A stretch of 64,000 nucleotides of DNA from Planctomycetota bacterium (GTDB lineage: Bacteria > Planctomycetota > UBA1135): the NCBI GenBank assembly GCA_008501825.1, contig QQUA01000006.1, positions 62,001 through 126,000 of the forward strand. The letters are read 5' to 3'. Positions 1 to 9,326 of this stretch are shown in pieces. The notes below the pieces were generated by a model that saw only the letters and a program-made list of their open reading frames with translations, was not told where the DNA came from and searched no databases. Every line of letters starts with the position of its first letter. Position 1 is the stretch's first letter. A program made the translations under genes and the position numbers.

Positions 1-1
1 G

Positions 2-382
2 TGGTCAAGAGAGCAAGAAGCTCTGGTAGAGCCGATTCGCCTGCTTCTCATCCTCAGCGTGACGACGGTGGTTTGGCTGACCACCACTTTTCTCACTCCG
101 CCGGTAAGCCGAAAGCATCTCACCGCCTTTTTCGAGGAAGTTCGCCCGGGTGGTTTTTGGGGCGACATTGACCTGGAAGCCGGTTTTCCGAAGTCTCGCA
201 TGAGCCGGGACCTCATTCTTTGGGGAACCTCCACCATGATGATTTTCGGATCCCTGTTCGGTTTGGGCTCCGCCTTGCTGCTACAAACCGGTGCCGCGGC
301 TTTGTTTTTGAGCTTGGCGGCGGCCGGTACGCTGGCCACCTACTATTTCATGCGCAAACCGGAACCCGATTGGCTGCAGTAA
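2..382 (+). CDS. Sodium:solute symporter family protein, C-terminal fragment
   Basis: The frame is open from the first bases of the window, so the gene begins upstream and only about 126 C-terminal residues are seen. They hold a membrane helix followed by the motif FLTPP, a short linker containing VRPGGFWG, and two hydrophobic segments before a short charged tail. The FLTPP...VRPGG pattern after a late helix is typical of the C-terminus of planctomycete-type SSF (Na+/glucose or Na+/solute) symporters. It would be an inner-membrane importer driven by sodium; the substrate cannot be told from this part. A GTG at 59 is an internal codon, not the start. Confidence 0.7.
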   Translation, partial: WSREQEALVEPIRLLLILSVTTVVWLTTTFLTPPVSRKHLTAFFEEVRPGGFWGDIDLEAGFPKSRMSRDLILWGTSTMMIFGSLFGLGSALLLQTGAAALFLSLAAAGTLATYYFMRKPEPDWLQ

Positions 383-468
383 TTTCGACCTGAAGCCGGC
401 CATGGTGCGGCAAGAGCCGCCCCTCAACGACGGTTTCCCGCCGCCCGGGATTCGATGCAACGCCTAAG

Positions 469-3400
469 ATGGGCGTCTTTCCCGGCAAGCACCGGCGCAT
501 CATGACCGAATCCCTGCCTCCCGTTTCTCCCGACTCTCAATCTGAGCTTCCGCTCCAAGCCGGCAAGCTTCAGCTTCAAGCCGATTTGGACCAGCGCCTG
601 AATTACGCTTTACAACAAAATGCAGTCCCGCTGGTTCGGCAACTACGCCTTGAAAACCTCGGGCAACAAGAATACGAAAACCTGAGCGTTCATTTATGGC
701 TGGAATCCGAACTATCGGAGCGGTTGGAACTGCGGATTTCCGGCCTGGCTCCGGGAGAGGTTTATCACCTGGATCGGGTTGATTTGGAACTGCGCCCGGA
801 ACGGCTGCTGCAACAACAAGAGCGGGAATCCACCCGATTGCTGGGGGAAGTTAGGACCGAAGATTCGATTCTGACCGAACAAAGCTGGCCGGTGGAAGTC
901 CTGGCTTGCAATGAATGGGCCGGCCTTCGCTCCCTTCCCGAGATGATTGCCGCCTTCGTGGCGCCGAACCATCCGGTGGTCATGGAGGTACTCCAGCGGG
1001 CAAGTCGTTATTTGGAAGAACAGACCGGAGACGGCGGCTTCAATGGATATCAGAGCAACCATCCAAGGCGGATCGGAGAAGTGGCGGCGGCGATCTACGC
1101 CGCCCTTCAAGATGCGGAGCTGAAGTATGTCATGCCTCCGGCCAGCTTTGAGGAAGAGGGGCAAAAGATTCGTGGCCCGGAAGAAATCATGCACAGCCGC
1201 ATGGGCTGCTGCCTGGATTTGTCGGCATTGTTCGCCGCCTGCTTGGAACAAGCCGGCATTCACCCGCTGTTGGTATTTATCCGCGGTCACGCCATGGTCG
1301 CTTGGTGGACTCGCCCGGATTCCTTTCCGGAACCGGCGATGGAAGACGGTTTAAGGTTGCGCAAGCGAGTGGATCTTGAAGAAATTCAAATCCTGGAAAC
1401 CACTGCCTTTACTTCGGAGGAACCAGTTTCTTTCCCCAGGGCTTGCGAATTGGCCCGAAAGCGAATTCAAGACCCGGAAGCATTCCAATGCGCGGTGGAC
1501 CTGCACGCGGCCCGAAAGCGGCAAATCCGCCCCCTGCCGCTTCGTGTCAGCCAAGAAGAATTTCACTTTCTGAACCAAGATCTAGCCGACCGCAAAGTCC
1601 AGTGGCAGGAACCGCCGGCCCATAAAGTCCCCATTACTTTGGAGGCGGAAGAAGAGCCGAAGGAACCGGAGATCGAGTTTGAGGAGGAAATTCACTCTGC
1701 GAGCCATGAACGACTTCGGCGTTGGAAGCGGCGCCTGCTCGATCTTTCTCTCCGCAACCGACTGATCAACTTCCGGGAAACCAAGAAATCGATTCCTCTA
1801 CTGTGCGCCGACCTGGCCGGACTTGAAGACGCGTTGGCCAGTGGGCGCCGGTTTCAACTCGCGGCCAAGCCGGACTTTTTAGGGGAGTCCGATCCAAGAG
1901 ATCCCCAATTGCACCTGGCCCAAACCGGGGAAGACGCTCTGGAAAATTTCCTGCAGGAAGAGTTGGCCGAAAGCCGCCTGCACTCTCGCTTAGGCGAAGA
2001 AGGATTGAACCAAAGACTGACCGAACTTTATCGGGCGGCCAGGCTGAGCATGGAAGAGAGCGGGGCCAACACTCTATATCTGGCTTTGGGTTTCTTGCTC
2101 TGGACCGACCCAGGGGACGACAAAATTCGACGCGCTCCGATTCTTCTCTTGCCCTTGCAGTTGGACCGTTTGTCGGTACGAGAAGGTTTCCGCCTTTCTT
2201 TGGCCGACGACGAGCCCCGAATCAACGTCACCCTATTGGAAAAATTGAGATCCGAGTTCGGCCTGGACGTCAGCAGCCTGCGGGAATTGCCTTTAGATGA
2301 AGCCGGCTTGGATTTGCGCAAGATCCTCAACGGCTTCCGGCGTGCGGTTCGCGATTTGGATCCCTGGGACGTGGAAGAGCAAGCTTGCATCGGCTTGTTT
2401 TCCTTTACCAAGTTCCTGATGTGGCTTGACTTGGAAGAGCGCAGCGACGCTTTGATGCAAAACCAAGCGGTCCGCTTCCTGGTGGAGCGTCCGGAAGAAG
2501 CCTTTGACGGCGATTCGCCTTTTCCAAAGTTGGAGGACCTGGACCAAACCAAGAAGCCGGATGAATTGTATTGCCCGCGAGAGGCCGACTCCTCTCAACT
2601 GGCGGCGATTTTGGCGGCGGAAGAAGGAAAGAGCTTCGTTCTGGAAGGCCCTCCTGGAACCGGCAAATCCCAAACGATCACCAACATGATCGCTCAATGC
2701 TTGGGACAGGGAAAACGGGTGCTATTCGTGGCCGAAAAAATGGCCGCTTTGAACGTGGTGAGAAAGCGTCTCGAGGGCATCGGCTTGGGACCGTTTTGCC
2801 TTGAATTGCATTCCAATAAATCCAGCAAGCGTCAAGTCTTGGAGCAACTGGAGGAAAGCCTCAAAGCCAAGCCGGGTAAGGGCGCCTCGCGATGGCAAGC
2901 GGAAGGGCGCAAGCTGGCCGCCTTGAGAGAGGAATTGAATGCCTTGGTCCACACGCTCCATCAACCACGTGAATTTGAAGAAAGCGTTTACGAGGTCACC
3001 GCCAAACTGATTGGCATGGCCGGTGAGCGGGAAGCCATCCCGCAGTTCGAGCACGACGGCTCGGTGAACTTTGAGGTTCTGCAAGAACTTCGCGAGAGCT
3101 TGGATCAATTGGCCACTGCCGCAGGAAGCTTGGGTGATTTGGCCAATCATCCCCTGAAGGCCATCGGTCTTTCTTCGTGGGAAACCGCCCTTCCCGATCA
3201 ATTCGTTGAAAAGATCGACGGAGTTCAAGGCCATTTGAAAGAGGCGATTCCCCACTTGCAAGCAAGTCTTTCTTCCTTGGCTTGGTCGAGTGCCGACGAT
3301 GCCCCGGAAAATGCCGCCAAACTGAGCCAGCAGCAATGCCGAAATCTGACTTCTTTTGTCCAACTATTATTGGACTCTCCCAATCCGCCAAGGAGTTTGC

Positions 3401-6400
3401 TGACGGAGCCCGGTTGGGATCAAATTCAAGATAAATTGCGCCACTGGATTTCCGAAGGTCGTCGCCTCCAGGAAATGAAGACTGGCATATTGCAGCGATG
3501 GAAGGACACCGCCCTCCAACTTGATCCCCAAGAATGGATCTCGGAACTGGAGAAAGCCCAAAACGCTTTCGCCCCGCTTGGTTGGTTGGCAAAGCGAAAA
3601 CTTAAGAAAGAAATCCTTCCTTATCGACGGCAATCCACTCTTCCGGAAGAAGCCAAGCTTGCTTCGGAATTGAGAGAACTGCTCCATTTCCAAGAGCAAG
3701 AAAAAAACCTGCTGGATCCCTATGGAGAAGCCAAGCGCCTATTTGGAGAAGCTTGGCCGGCAAAGGGAGGAGATTGGAGCGTCCTGGACCATCTGATCCA
3801 CTGGTGCGGCGAATTCAGGAGCATCATCATCCGCCTCGGGGGAGAAGATTCCGACTTACGACACCGACTGCGCGAGCGAGGGCTGTCCCTCGCTTTGGAA
3901 GAACGAGATTTGCTTGCACGACAAGCTCCGCTTGGCGACCGATTCCGCCAATGCCTGCAAAGTTGGACTAGATTTGAGCAAAGCCGAGACGCCTTGTTGG
4001 AATTTGCCGAGGCCGATCCCTGCCAAGCCTATGGTGAAGACGGAGAGGCCCATTATTTACCAACCGTGGAGCAAACCCTGCTTCTTTGGAAAGAACATCG
4101 GTCTGAATTGAGAGACTGGTGTCATTGGCGCCGGGTCCGGGACAAAGCCATGGCCAATCAACTGGCCGGAATCGTGCAGGGCTGCGAAGCCGGCGACTTT
4201 CCTCCGGAGGATTTGGATTCCGCTTTCGAGGAAGCCTTCTACGATTGGTGGCTGCGGGGGTTTACCGATCGTGAAGAGCGCTTGCGCAATTTCAACCGTT
4301 CCGAACAAGAGCGGCGCATCCAGCAGTTTCGCCACTTGGACAAGCAGCATTTAGAGCGCAGCCAATCCTTCCTGCGGCGGCAACTGGCCGAAAGAGTTCC
4401 GAAAACCGGGGATGCCGCTTCCCCCAATTCCGAAGTCGGAATTTTGCTAAAGGAGCTCCGCAAGAAAAGGCGCCACATGCCGATTCGGAAGCTGTTTCAG
4501 AAACTTCCAAACCTCTTGCCTCGATTGAAACCTTGCGTGCTGATGAGCCCCTTGTCGGCTTCTCAGTATCTGGACGCGGGCTTTCCTCATTTCGACTTGG
4601 TGGTTTTTGATGAGGCCAGCCAAATTCCGGTTTGGGATGCCGTAGGATCCATGGCTCGTGGAAAGCAAGTCGTGGTGGTTGGAGATTCGAAACAGTTACC
4701 TCCGACCAGTTTCTTTCAGCGAGTCGAAGACGACGACCTCATGGAGGACGATGACTTGGAAGAACTGGAAAGCCTCCTGGATGAATGTGTCGCCGCGCAA
4801 ATTCCAAGCATGTCGCTTCAATGGCATTATCGAAGCCGGCATGAAAGCTTAATCGCGTTCAGCAACTCCCATTATTACCGAAATCAGCTCTTCACCTTCC
4901 CTTCTCCATCGGAAGGCCGAAGCCAAGCGGGGGTTGATCTTCGGTGGATCGAAGGTGGGGTCTATGACCGTGGCAAGAGTCGCACCAATCAAAAAGAAGC
5001 CGAAGCCGTCGTCGAAGAAATCCTGCAACGCTTGGCTCAGGGGAAAAAGGCACCCAGTATCGGAGTCGTGACCTTAAGCATGGCTCAACAATTGCTCGTC
5101 GAAGATTTGCTGGACAAAGCCCGGCGCAAAAATCCTCGACTAGATCGCTTTTTCGGCCCGGAAGTGGAAGAACCTGTTTTTGTCAAAAACCTGGAAAACG
5201 TCCAAGGAGACGAACGGGATCTTATTCTGCTTTCGGTAGGCTATGGCCCTGATGCCAATGGAAAGGTCTACATGAACTTCGGACCTCTCGGCTGGGATGG
5301 TGGAGAGCGGCGCCTGAACGTGGCTATTACTCGAGCCCGGGAGCAAGTTCTGGTGTTCAGCTCCCTCCGGGCGGACCAAATTGATTTGGCTCGCACTCGC
5401 TCCATTGGAGTGCAGCATTTGAAAACCTACCTGGAGTATGCCGAACGAGGCCCGCAAGCCATCGCCGAATCCACCGGCAAGGAATCTCGTGCCGCTTTGG
5501 AGTCACCTTTTGAATCCAAAGTGCTACAAGGTTTGAAGGAACAAGGCTGGCCAGCGGATGCGCAAGTCGGCTGCTCCGGCTTTCGCATCGATCTTGCCAT
5601 TCGCGACCCGAAACAACCGGATCGGTATTTGATCGGACTCCTCTGCGATGGGGAGAATTACCGCCGGGCCCACACCGCCCGCGATCGAGAAAGATTGCGA
5701 GAAAGTGTTTTGGAGGGATTGGGTTGGCGATTACACCGCTTATGGTCCGCCGACTGGTGGCAGAATCCGGCCAAAGAATGGCGGCGGCTTCTCAGCCTCT
5801 TGGAAAAGACGGCTGCAGGAGAACCCGACCCAACGGAATCGGCGGCTGCCGATCTGCCGGACGAAATTTTGCCGGAAGAAATAAAGCGCCAAGAAATGGT
5901 TTCCGCCGGCGAGGAGCCTGAAGACTCCGCGCAAGCGGAAACCGAAGGTCAGCGATATGCTTCTGCCCTGCCCCAGGTGGAAGAGACCGAAATTCCTGCC
6001 CCGAGTCCCGATCCTCCCACCGCCAAAGCAAAGCCTTATCGCCGCCTGGAACTCCCAACCATGGAAGGTGCGGAAAAAGAGCTCCAGGAAAAGTTCTATG
6101 AACAGGGAAGTGGCTCCCGCCTTCAGCGAGACTTCCTCCGCTTGCTGGCCAAGGAAGGCCCCCTTCATCAAGACATCGCCTATCGCCGGTTGGCCGCCGT
6201 CTGGACTTTCGGTCGATTGACCGGCAAAGCCCGCCGCCGCATCCAAAAGATGGTTGACGCCTTACCGGAGGAAGACCAGCCCATTTACAAGGAGGACTTC
6301 CTTTGGCCGGCAAGGGCTAACCCGGAAGATTACCGATTCTTCCGCACGCCCCCTGAAGAAGACCCCAATCCTCGGACCGCTGGTGAAATTCCACCTGAGG

Positions 6401-6606
6401 AAGTGGCGAATGCGGCCGAATACGTCCTACAACAGAACTTGAGTTTGCCGGCTGCGGATTTAGCTAAAGAAACTGCCCGGGTATTTGGGTTTGCCAGCAT
6501 GGGCCGGCGAGTCCAAGAAGCCATGGAAGACGGCCTTCGGCTTTTGGTTCACCATGGCCGTGCCCGCCAAGAAGGAGAACAAATCTCCCTACCTGAAGAC
6601 CGCTAA
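469..6606 (+). CDS. DUF4011 superfamily-1 helicase with nuclease-like and DUF3320 domains
   Basis: This giant protein of about 2045 residues has several recognisable parts. Residues 240-280 carry a transglutaminase-like Cys...GHA segment (GCCLDLS and GHAMVAWW). A DUF4011 region starts near 415 (RRLLDLSLRNRLINF). The helicase core has Walker A GPPGTGKS near 727, Walker B FDEAS near 1380, GDSKQLPP near 1405, HYRSRHE near 1452 and NVAITRARE near 1615. A Vsr/DUF559-like nuclease segment follows from about 1677 to 1770 (FRIDLAI and CDGENYRRA), then a charged linker and a DUF3320-like end. Related DUF4011-helicase-Vsr proteins have been reported as antiphage genes, but no defence gene lies next to this one, so that role is inference. 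An ATG at 502 (residue 12) is an equally plausible start; neither has a clear ribosome site. Confidence 0.85.
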   Translation: MGVFPGKHRRIMTESLPPVSPDSQSELPLQAGKLQLQADLDQRLNYALQQNAVPLVRQLRLENLGQQEYENLSVHLWLESELSERLELRISGLAPGEVYHLDRVDLELRPERLLQQQERESTRLLGEVRTEDSILTEQSWPVEVLACNEWAGLRSLPEMIAAFVAPNHPVVMEVLQRASRYLEEQTGDGGFNGYQSNHPRRIGEVAAAIYAALQDAELKYVMPPASFEEEGQKIRGPEEIMHSRMGCCLDLSALFAACLEQAGIHPLLVFIRGHAMVAWWTRPDSFPEPAMEDGLRLRKRVDLEEIQILETTAFTSEEPVSFPRACELARKRIQDPEAFQCAVDLHAARKRQIRPLPLRVSQEEFHFLNQDLADRKVQWQEPPAHKVPITLEAEEEPKEPEIEFEEEIHSASHERLRRWKRRLLDLSLRNRLINFRETKKSIPLLCADLAGLEDALASGRRFQLAAKPDFLGESDPRDPQLHLAQTGEDALENFLQEELAESRLHSRLGEEGLNQRLTELYRAARLSMEESGANTLYLALGFLLWTDPGDDKIRRAPILLLPLQLDRLSVREGFRLSLADDEPRINVTLLEKLRSEFGLDVSSLRELPLDEAGLDLRKILNGFRRAVRDLDPWDVEEQACIGLFSFTKFLMWLDLEERSDALMQNQAVRFLVERPEEAFDGDSPFPKLEDLDQTKKPDELYCPREADSSQLAAILAAEEGKSFVLEGPPGTGKSQTITNMIAQCLGQGKRVLFVAEKMAALNVVRKRLEGIGLGPFCLELHSNKSSKRQVLEQLEESLKAKPGKGASRWQAEGRKLAALREELNALVHTLHQPREFEESVYEVTAKLIGMAGEREAIPQFEHDGSVNFEVLQELRESLDQLATAAGSLGDLANHPLKAIGLSSWETALPDQFVEKIDGVQGHLKEAIPHLQASLSSLAWSSADDAPENAAKLSQQQCRNLTSFVQLLLDSPNPPRSLLTEPGWDQIQDKLRHWISEGRRLQEMKTGILQRWKDTALQLDPQEWISELEKAQNAFAPLGWLAKRKLKKEILPYRRQSTLPEEAKLASELRELLHFQEQEKNLLDPYGEAKRLFGEAWPAKGGDWSVLDHLIHWCGEFRSIIIRLGGEDSDLRHRLRERGLSLALEERDLLARQAPLGDRFRQCLQSWTRFEQSRDALLEFAEADPCQAYGEDGEAHYLPTVEQTLLLWKEHRSELRDWCHWRRVRDKAMANQLAGIVQGCEAGDFPPEDLDSAFEEAFYDWWLRGFTDREERLRNFNRSEQERRIQQFRHLDKQHLERSQSFLRRQLAERVPKTGDAASPNSEVGILLKELRKKRRHMPIRKLFQKLPNLLPRLKPCVLMSPLSASQYLDAGFPHFDLVVFDEASQIPVWDAVGSMARGKQVVVVGDSKQLPPTSFFQRVEDDDLMEDDDLEELESLLDECVAAQIPSMSLQWHYRSRHESLIAFSNSHYYRNQLFTFPSPSEGRSQAGVDLRWIEGGVYDRGKSRTNQKEAEAVVEEILQRLAQGKKAPSIGVVTLSMAQQLLVEDLLDKARRKNPRLDRFFGPEVEEPVFVKNLENVQGDERDLILLSVGYGPDANGKVYMNFGPLGWDGGERRLNVAITRAREQVLVFSSLRADQIDLARTRSIGVQHLKTYLEYAERGPQAIAESTGKESRAALESPFESKVLQGLKEQGWPADAQVGCSGFRIDLAIRDPKQPDRYLIGLLCDGENYRRAHTARDRERLRESVLEGLGWRLHRLWSADWWQNPAKEWRRLLSLLEKTAAGEPDPTESAAADLPDEILPEEIKRQEMVSAGEEPEDSAQAETEGQRYASALPQVEETEIPAPSPDPPTAKAKPYRRLELPTMEGAEKELQEKFYEQGSGSRLQRDFLRLLAKEGPLHQDIAYRRLAAVWTFGRLTGKARRRIQKMVDALPEEDQPIYKEDFLWPARANPEDYRFFRTPPEEDPNPRTAGEIPPEEVANAAEYVLQQNLSLPAADLAKETARVFGFASMGRRVQEAMEDGLRLLVHHGRARQEGEQISLPEDR

Positions 6607-6662
6607 GCATTCTCACCCCTCCCCTGTCCTCCCCTGCCAACGGCCTTCCTTTACTTCCCGTC

Positions 6663-7637
6663 ATGACTGAAAACATCTTGGTTACCGGAGCTCAAGGTTG
6701 CATCGGCGCCTGGGTCGTCAAGACCATCTTGGATCGGGGCGACCGCCCCTTGGTATTCGACTTGAGTACCGATCACCGGCGAATCGCCGATTTATTGGAG
6801 CCGGATCAAATGGCTCAAGTTCGATTTTTCCAAGGAGACATCACAGACAACCGCACGGTACATCGAGTCTTGGAACAATCCGAAGCTACCAAGGTCATCC
6901 ACCTGGCTGGACTTCAGGTTCCTTTCTGTAAGGCCAATCCGATCTCCGGAGCCATGGTCAACGTGGTCGGCACCCTCAACGTCTTCCAAGCAGCGGTTAA
7001 GTGCGGCGTCACCAGAGTGGTGTACGCCAGTTCAGCAGCCGTCTATGGCCGGGAAAGCGGCGACCATCCGAGAAGCGAACAAGATCCGGCGGAAGCCAGC
7101 ACCCATTACGGTGTATTTAAAAGAGCGAACGAAGGCAATGCCCGCGTGTTCTATTTGGATGACGGTTTAGACACGGTTGGGTTACGCCCTTTAACGGTGT
7201 ACGGCGTCGGAAGGGACCAGGGACTGACCAGCGGGCCGACCTCCGCCATGAAAGCAGCCGTTCTGGGAAAACCATTTACGGTCGGTTTTCAGGGAGCCAC
7301 GGATTACCAATACGTTGGCGATACGGCTGCCACTTTTTTGCTTTGCGCTGACCAAGCCCCGTCGGGAGCCAAGATTTATAACCTCCACGGAGATTCGGTC
7401 GAAGTCCAGGAAATCGTCGACCTGATCCAAAAACACCTGCCCGAAGGCCAAACAGCCGACATCAGGATTTCCGGCCCGGAATTGCCGGTTCCTCCTGCCA
7501 TGAAAGATGACGCCTTGCGAGGAGACCTGGGGGAATTGCCCAGGACCTCCCTTTCGGACGGAATTCGCGTAACCATGGCACGTTTCGCTCGTCTGCACGA
7601 TGAAGGGCGCCTGGATACTCGAGACTTACCGACTTGA
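6663..7637 (+). CDS. NAD-dependent epimerase/dehydratase (extended SDR)
   Basis: This 324-residue protein has the extended SDR pattern: the nucleotide-binding TGAQGCIG at residues 8-15, a YASSAAVYG strand holding the active Ser, and the catalytic pair Tyr149/Lys153 (YGVFK). The family oxidises, epimerises or dehydrates sugars, often as sugar nucleotides, in the cytoplasm. The exact substrate is not readable. A C/T-rich leader of 56 bases separates it from the helicase gene, and no terminator is visible there. Confidence 0.8.
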   Translation: MTENILVTGAQGCIGAWVVKTILDRGDRPLVFDLSTDHRRIADLLEPDQMAQVRFFQGDITDNRTVHRVLEQSEATKVIHLAGLQVPFCKANPISGAMVNVVGTLNVFQAAVKCGVTRVVYASSAAVYGRESGDHPRSEQDPAEASTHYGVFKRANEGNARVFYLDDGLDTVGLRPLTVYGVGRDQGLTSGPTSAMKAAVLGKPFTVGFQGATDYQYVGDTAATFLLCADQAPSGAKIYNLHGDSVEVQEIVDLIQKHLPEGQTADIRISGPELPVPPAMKDDALRGDLGELPRTSLSDGIRVTMARFARLHDEGRLDTRDLPT

Positions 7638-7692
7638 TCGGAGATCTCGCCAAACCTGGCTGCCTCTTCCATCCTTTGAATTCGTTCCAACC

Positions 7693-7707
7693 TGGCACGA
7701 GGTTTGA
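7693..7707 (+). promoter_or_regulatory. Imperfect sigma-54 promoter-like element
   Basis: TGGCAC at 7693-7698, five bases, then TTGA at 7704-7707. The spacing fits a -24/-12 promoter, but the critical GC of the -12 box reads GA. It lies 45 bases before the ATG of the sensor kinase. It is either a weak or degenerate site for self-regulation, or chance. Confidence 0.25.
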
Positions 7708-7751
7708 ACGGAAGCCTAAACGGTAAGGGACCGAATCCGTCCCAAAGCCAC

Positions 7752-9323
7752 ATGTCTCTTCGCGCCCGTCTCTTCCTGTTCTTCACCGCCTTAGTGGCCC
7801 TGTTAGGGGCGGCTGAGTGGTGGCTGGTCGACACCCTGACCAAGGATTTGAGCGAGGAGCGGATTGAATCGGCGGTGGCGGTCGGCGGCTCCATCATGAG
7901 TCTCGTGGGTGCCGTCCCCATTGGCCCGGAGAGTTTGCCGCCAGGATTTCCAAATCAAGGTTTGGAGGGCCAAGGAGCTTGGTTCTTGAGTTCCCGAGAG
8001 AATGATTTGGATGCTCTGAAAACCAAGCTGAAACAAGGGGATCACTCTAGCTTGGCCGGATTGGAATCCGTTCCACCGGAGCTCAGGGACGAATTCCTGG
8101 CTGGTTTACAGAACGCCTTGGAAGTGATTTCATCCATGGATCCCCCGCCCAAGATTCAACCAGATTGGAACGGATGGAGCCAGTTTCCATCCGACGTAGT
8201 CATCTCCATCGGGAAGACCTCGGGATTCCTCCACGGAGCAGAGGATCCTTTGGTGCTTGAGGTCATGAATGCGGAGCACTTCCCGGCCTTTGGTCAAACA
8301 GCCGGGGATCACTCTCACCCAATAAAGCCAAAACCTCTTCGGGTCCCCCTCCCGATTCCGCAGGAAGGATTCGACCGGGCACTGGCTTCTTTTCGAACTC
8401 GCCTGCTCCTCGGCACGATCGCGATTTTGGGTCTAGGGCTCTCGATCGCCGCCTTCGTCACTCATCGTTTATCTACTCCATTACGGAGCTTGACGATTGC
8501 GGCCAAGCAATTGGAGCAAGGCCAATTGGGCACCACGATTCGAAATCAGGGAGACCGAGAGTTGGACGAGGTGGTTACCGCCTTCAACCGCATGTCCCAG
8601 CGCCTGAAGGTCTTGGACGAAGAAGCACAAAGCCTGCGAGAGCAAGCTCATTTAACCGAATTGGGAGAAGTCGCCCGGGGACTTGCCCATGCTCTTCGAA
8701 ATCCGCTGCACATGCTCGGCCTGGCGGTTCAATCTCTGGACCACCCGGATTTAGAAAAGGCTCACAGCAAAGAACGACTGCTGTCGATTCGGCACCAAAT
8801 CGAACGGATGGATCGGGCGCTCACCACTTTTCTTTCTTTGAGTACGGGAGGCTCTGGAGAAAGGGAAGCCGTATCCCTTGCCGCTCTCTGCCAAGATTTG
8901 GCTCTAGAAACCATGCAGGGAGCTTCGAATACACCCAAGATCTCGGTGATGACGGAAGGCAGGATCGGAGAAGTCCACGGCGTCCCGGCGGAACTTCGGG
9001 CCGTCCTCCACGTCCTGCTGGTCAATGCGGTGGAAGCGAGCGCTTCCCAAGACGAAATTCAGGTTTTGCTCCGCGAAGTCCCGGACGGATCCACCATTCA
9101 ACTGGAAGTGCTGGATCAGGGGCCGGGCCTTTCCGACGAACTCCTTAACAAACTGTTTACTCCACATCTCACGACCAAAAAGCACGGGGCCGGAGTCGGC
9201 CTATTCTTAGCCAAGCGCATCGTTCAGCACCGCTATGGCGGGGAAATCCAACTGCAGAACCGGCCGGAAGGAGGCGCCAGGGCCATTTTGAGATTTCCTC
9301 TCCACCAGCCAACAAAGACTTAA
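7752..9323 (+). CDS. Membrane sensor histidine kinase (NtrB/ZraS-like)
   Basis: Starting at the ATG at 7752 the protein has 523 residues. It has an N-terminal membrane helix (about 7-27), a periplasmic sensor region of about 190 residues, a second helix near 217-240, a HAMP linker, and a HisKA domain with phospho-acceptor His313 in GLAHALRNPL. The ATPase domain shows the N box (VNAVEAS), a DQGPGLS box and a GAGVGLFLAKR box. It probably senses an envelope signal and phosphorylates the regulator encoded three bases downstream. A TTG at 7704 would add 16 residues, but the hydrophobic start MSLRARLFLFF favours 7752. Confidence 0.88.
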   Translation: MSLRARLFLFFTALVALLGAAEWWLVDTLTKDLSEERIESAVAVGGSIMSLVGAVPIGPESLPPGFPNQGLEGQGAWFLSSRENDLDALKTKLKQGDHSSLAGLESVPPELRDEFLAGLQNALEVISSMDPPPKIQPDWNGWSQFPSDVVISIGKTSGFLHGAEDPLVLEVMNAEHFPAFGQTAGDHSHPIKPKPLRVPLPIPQEGFDRALASFRTRLLLGTIAILGLGLSIAAFVTHRLSTPLRSLTIAAKQLEQGQLGTTIRNQGDRELDEVVTAFNRMSQRLKVLDEEAQSLREQAHLTELGEVARGLAHALRNPLHMLGLAVQSLDHPDLEKAHSKERLLSIRHQIERMDRALTTFLSLSTGGSGEREAVSLAALCQDLALETMQGASNTPKISVMTEGRIGEVHGVPAELRAVLHVLLVNAVEASASQDEIQVLLREVPDGSTIQLEVLDQGPGLSDELLNKLFTPHLTTKKHGAGVGLFLAKRIVQHRYGGEIQLQNRPEGGARAILRFPLHQPTKT

Positions 9324-9326
9324 GTC

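Noticed and set aside
7646-7659. CTCGCCAAACCTGG as a third copy of the activator site, before the kinase
   Set aside because: Only 10 of 14 bases match the pair at 10689-10724; too weak to claim.
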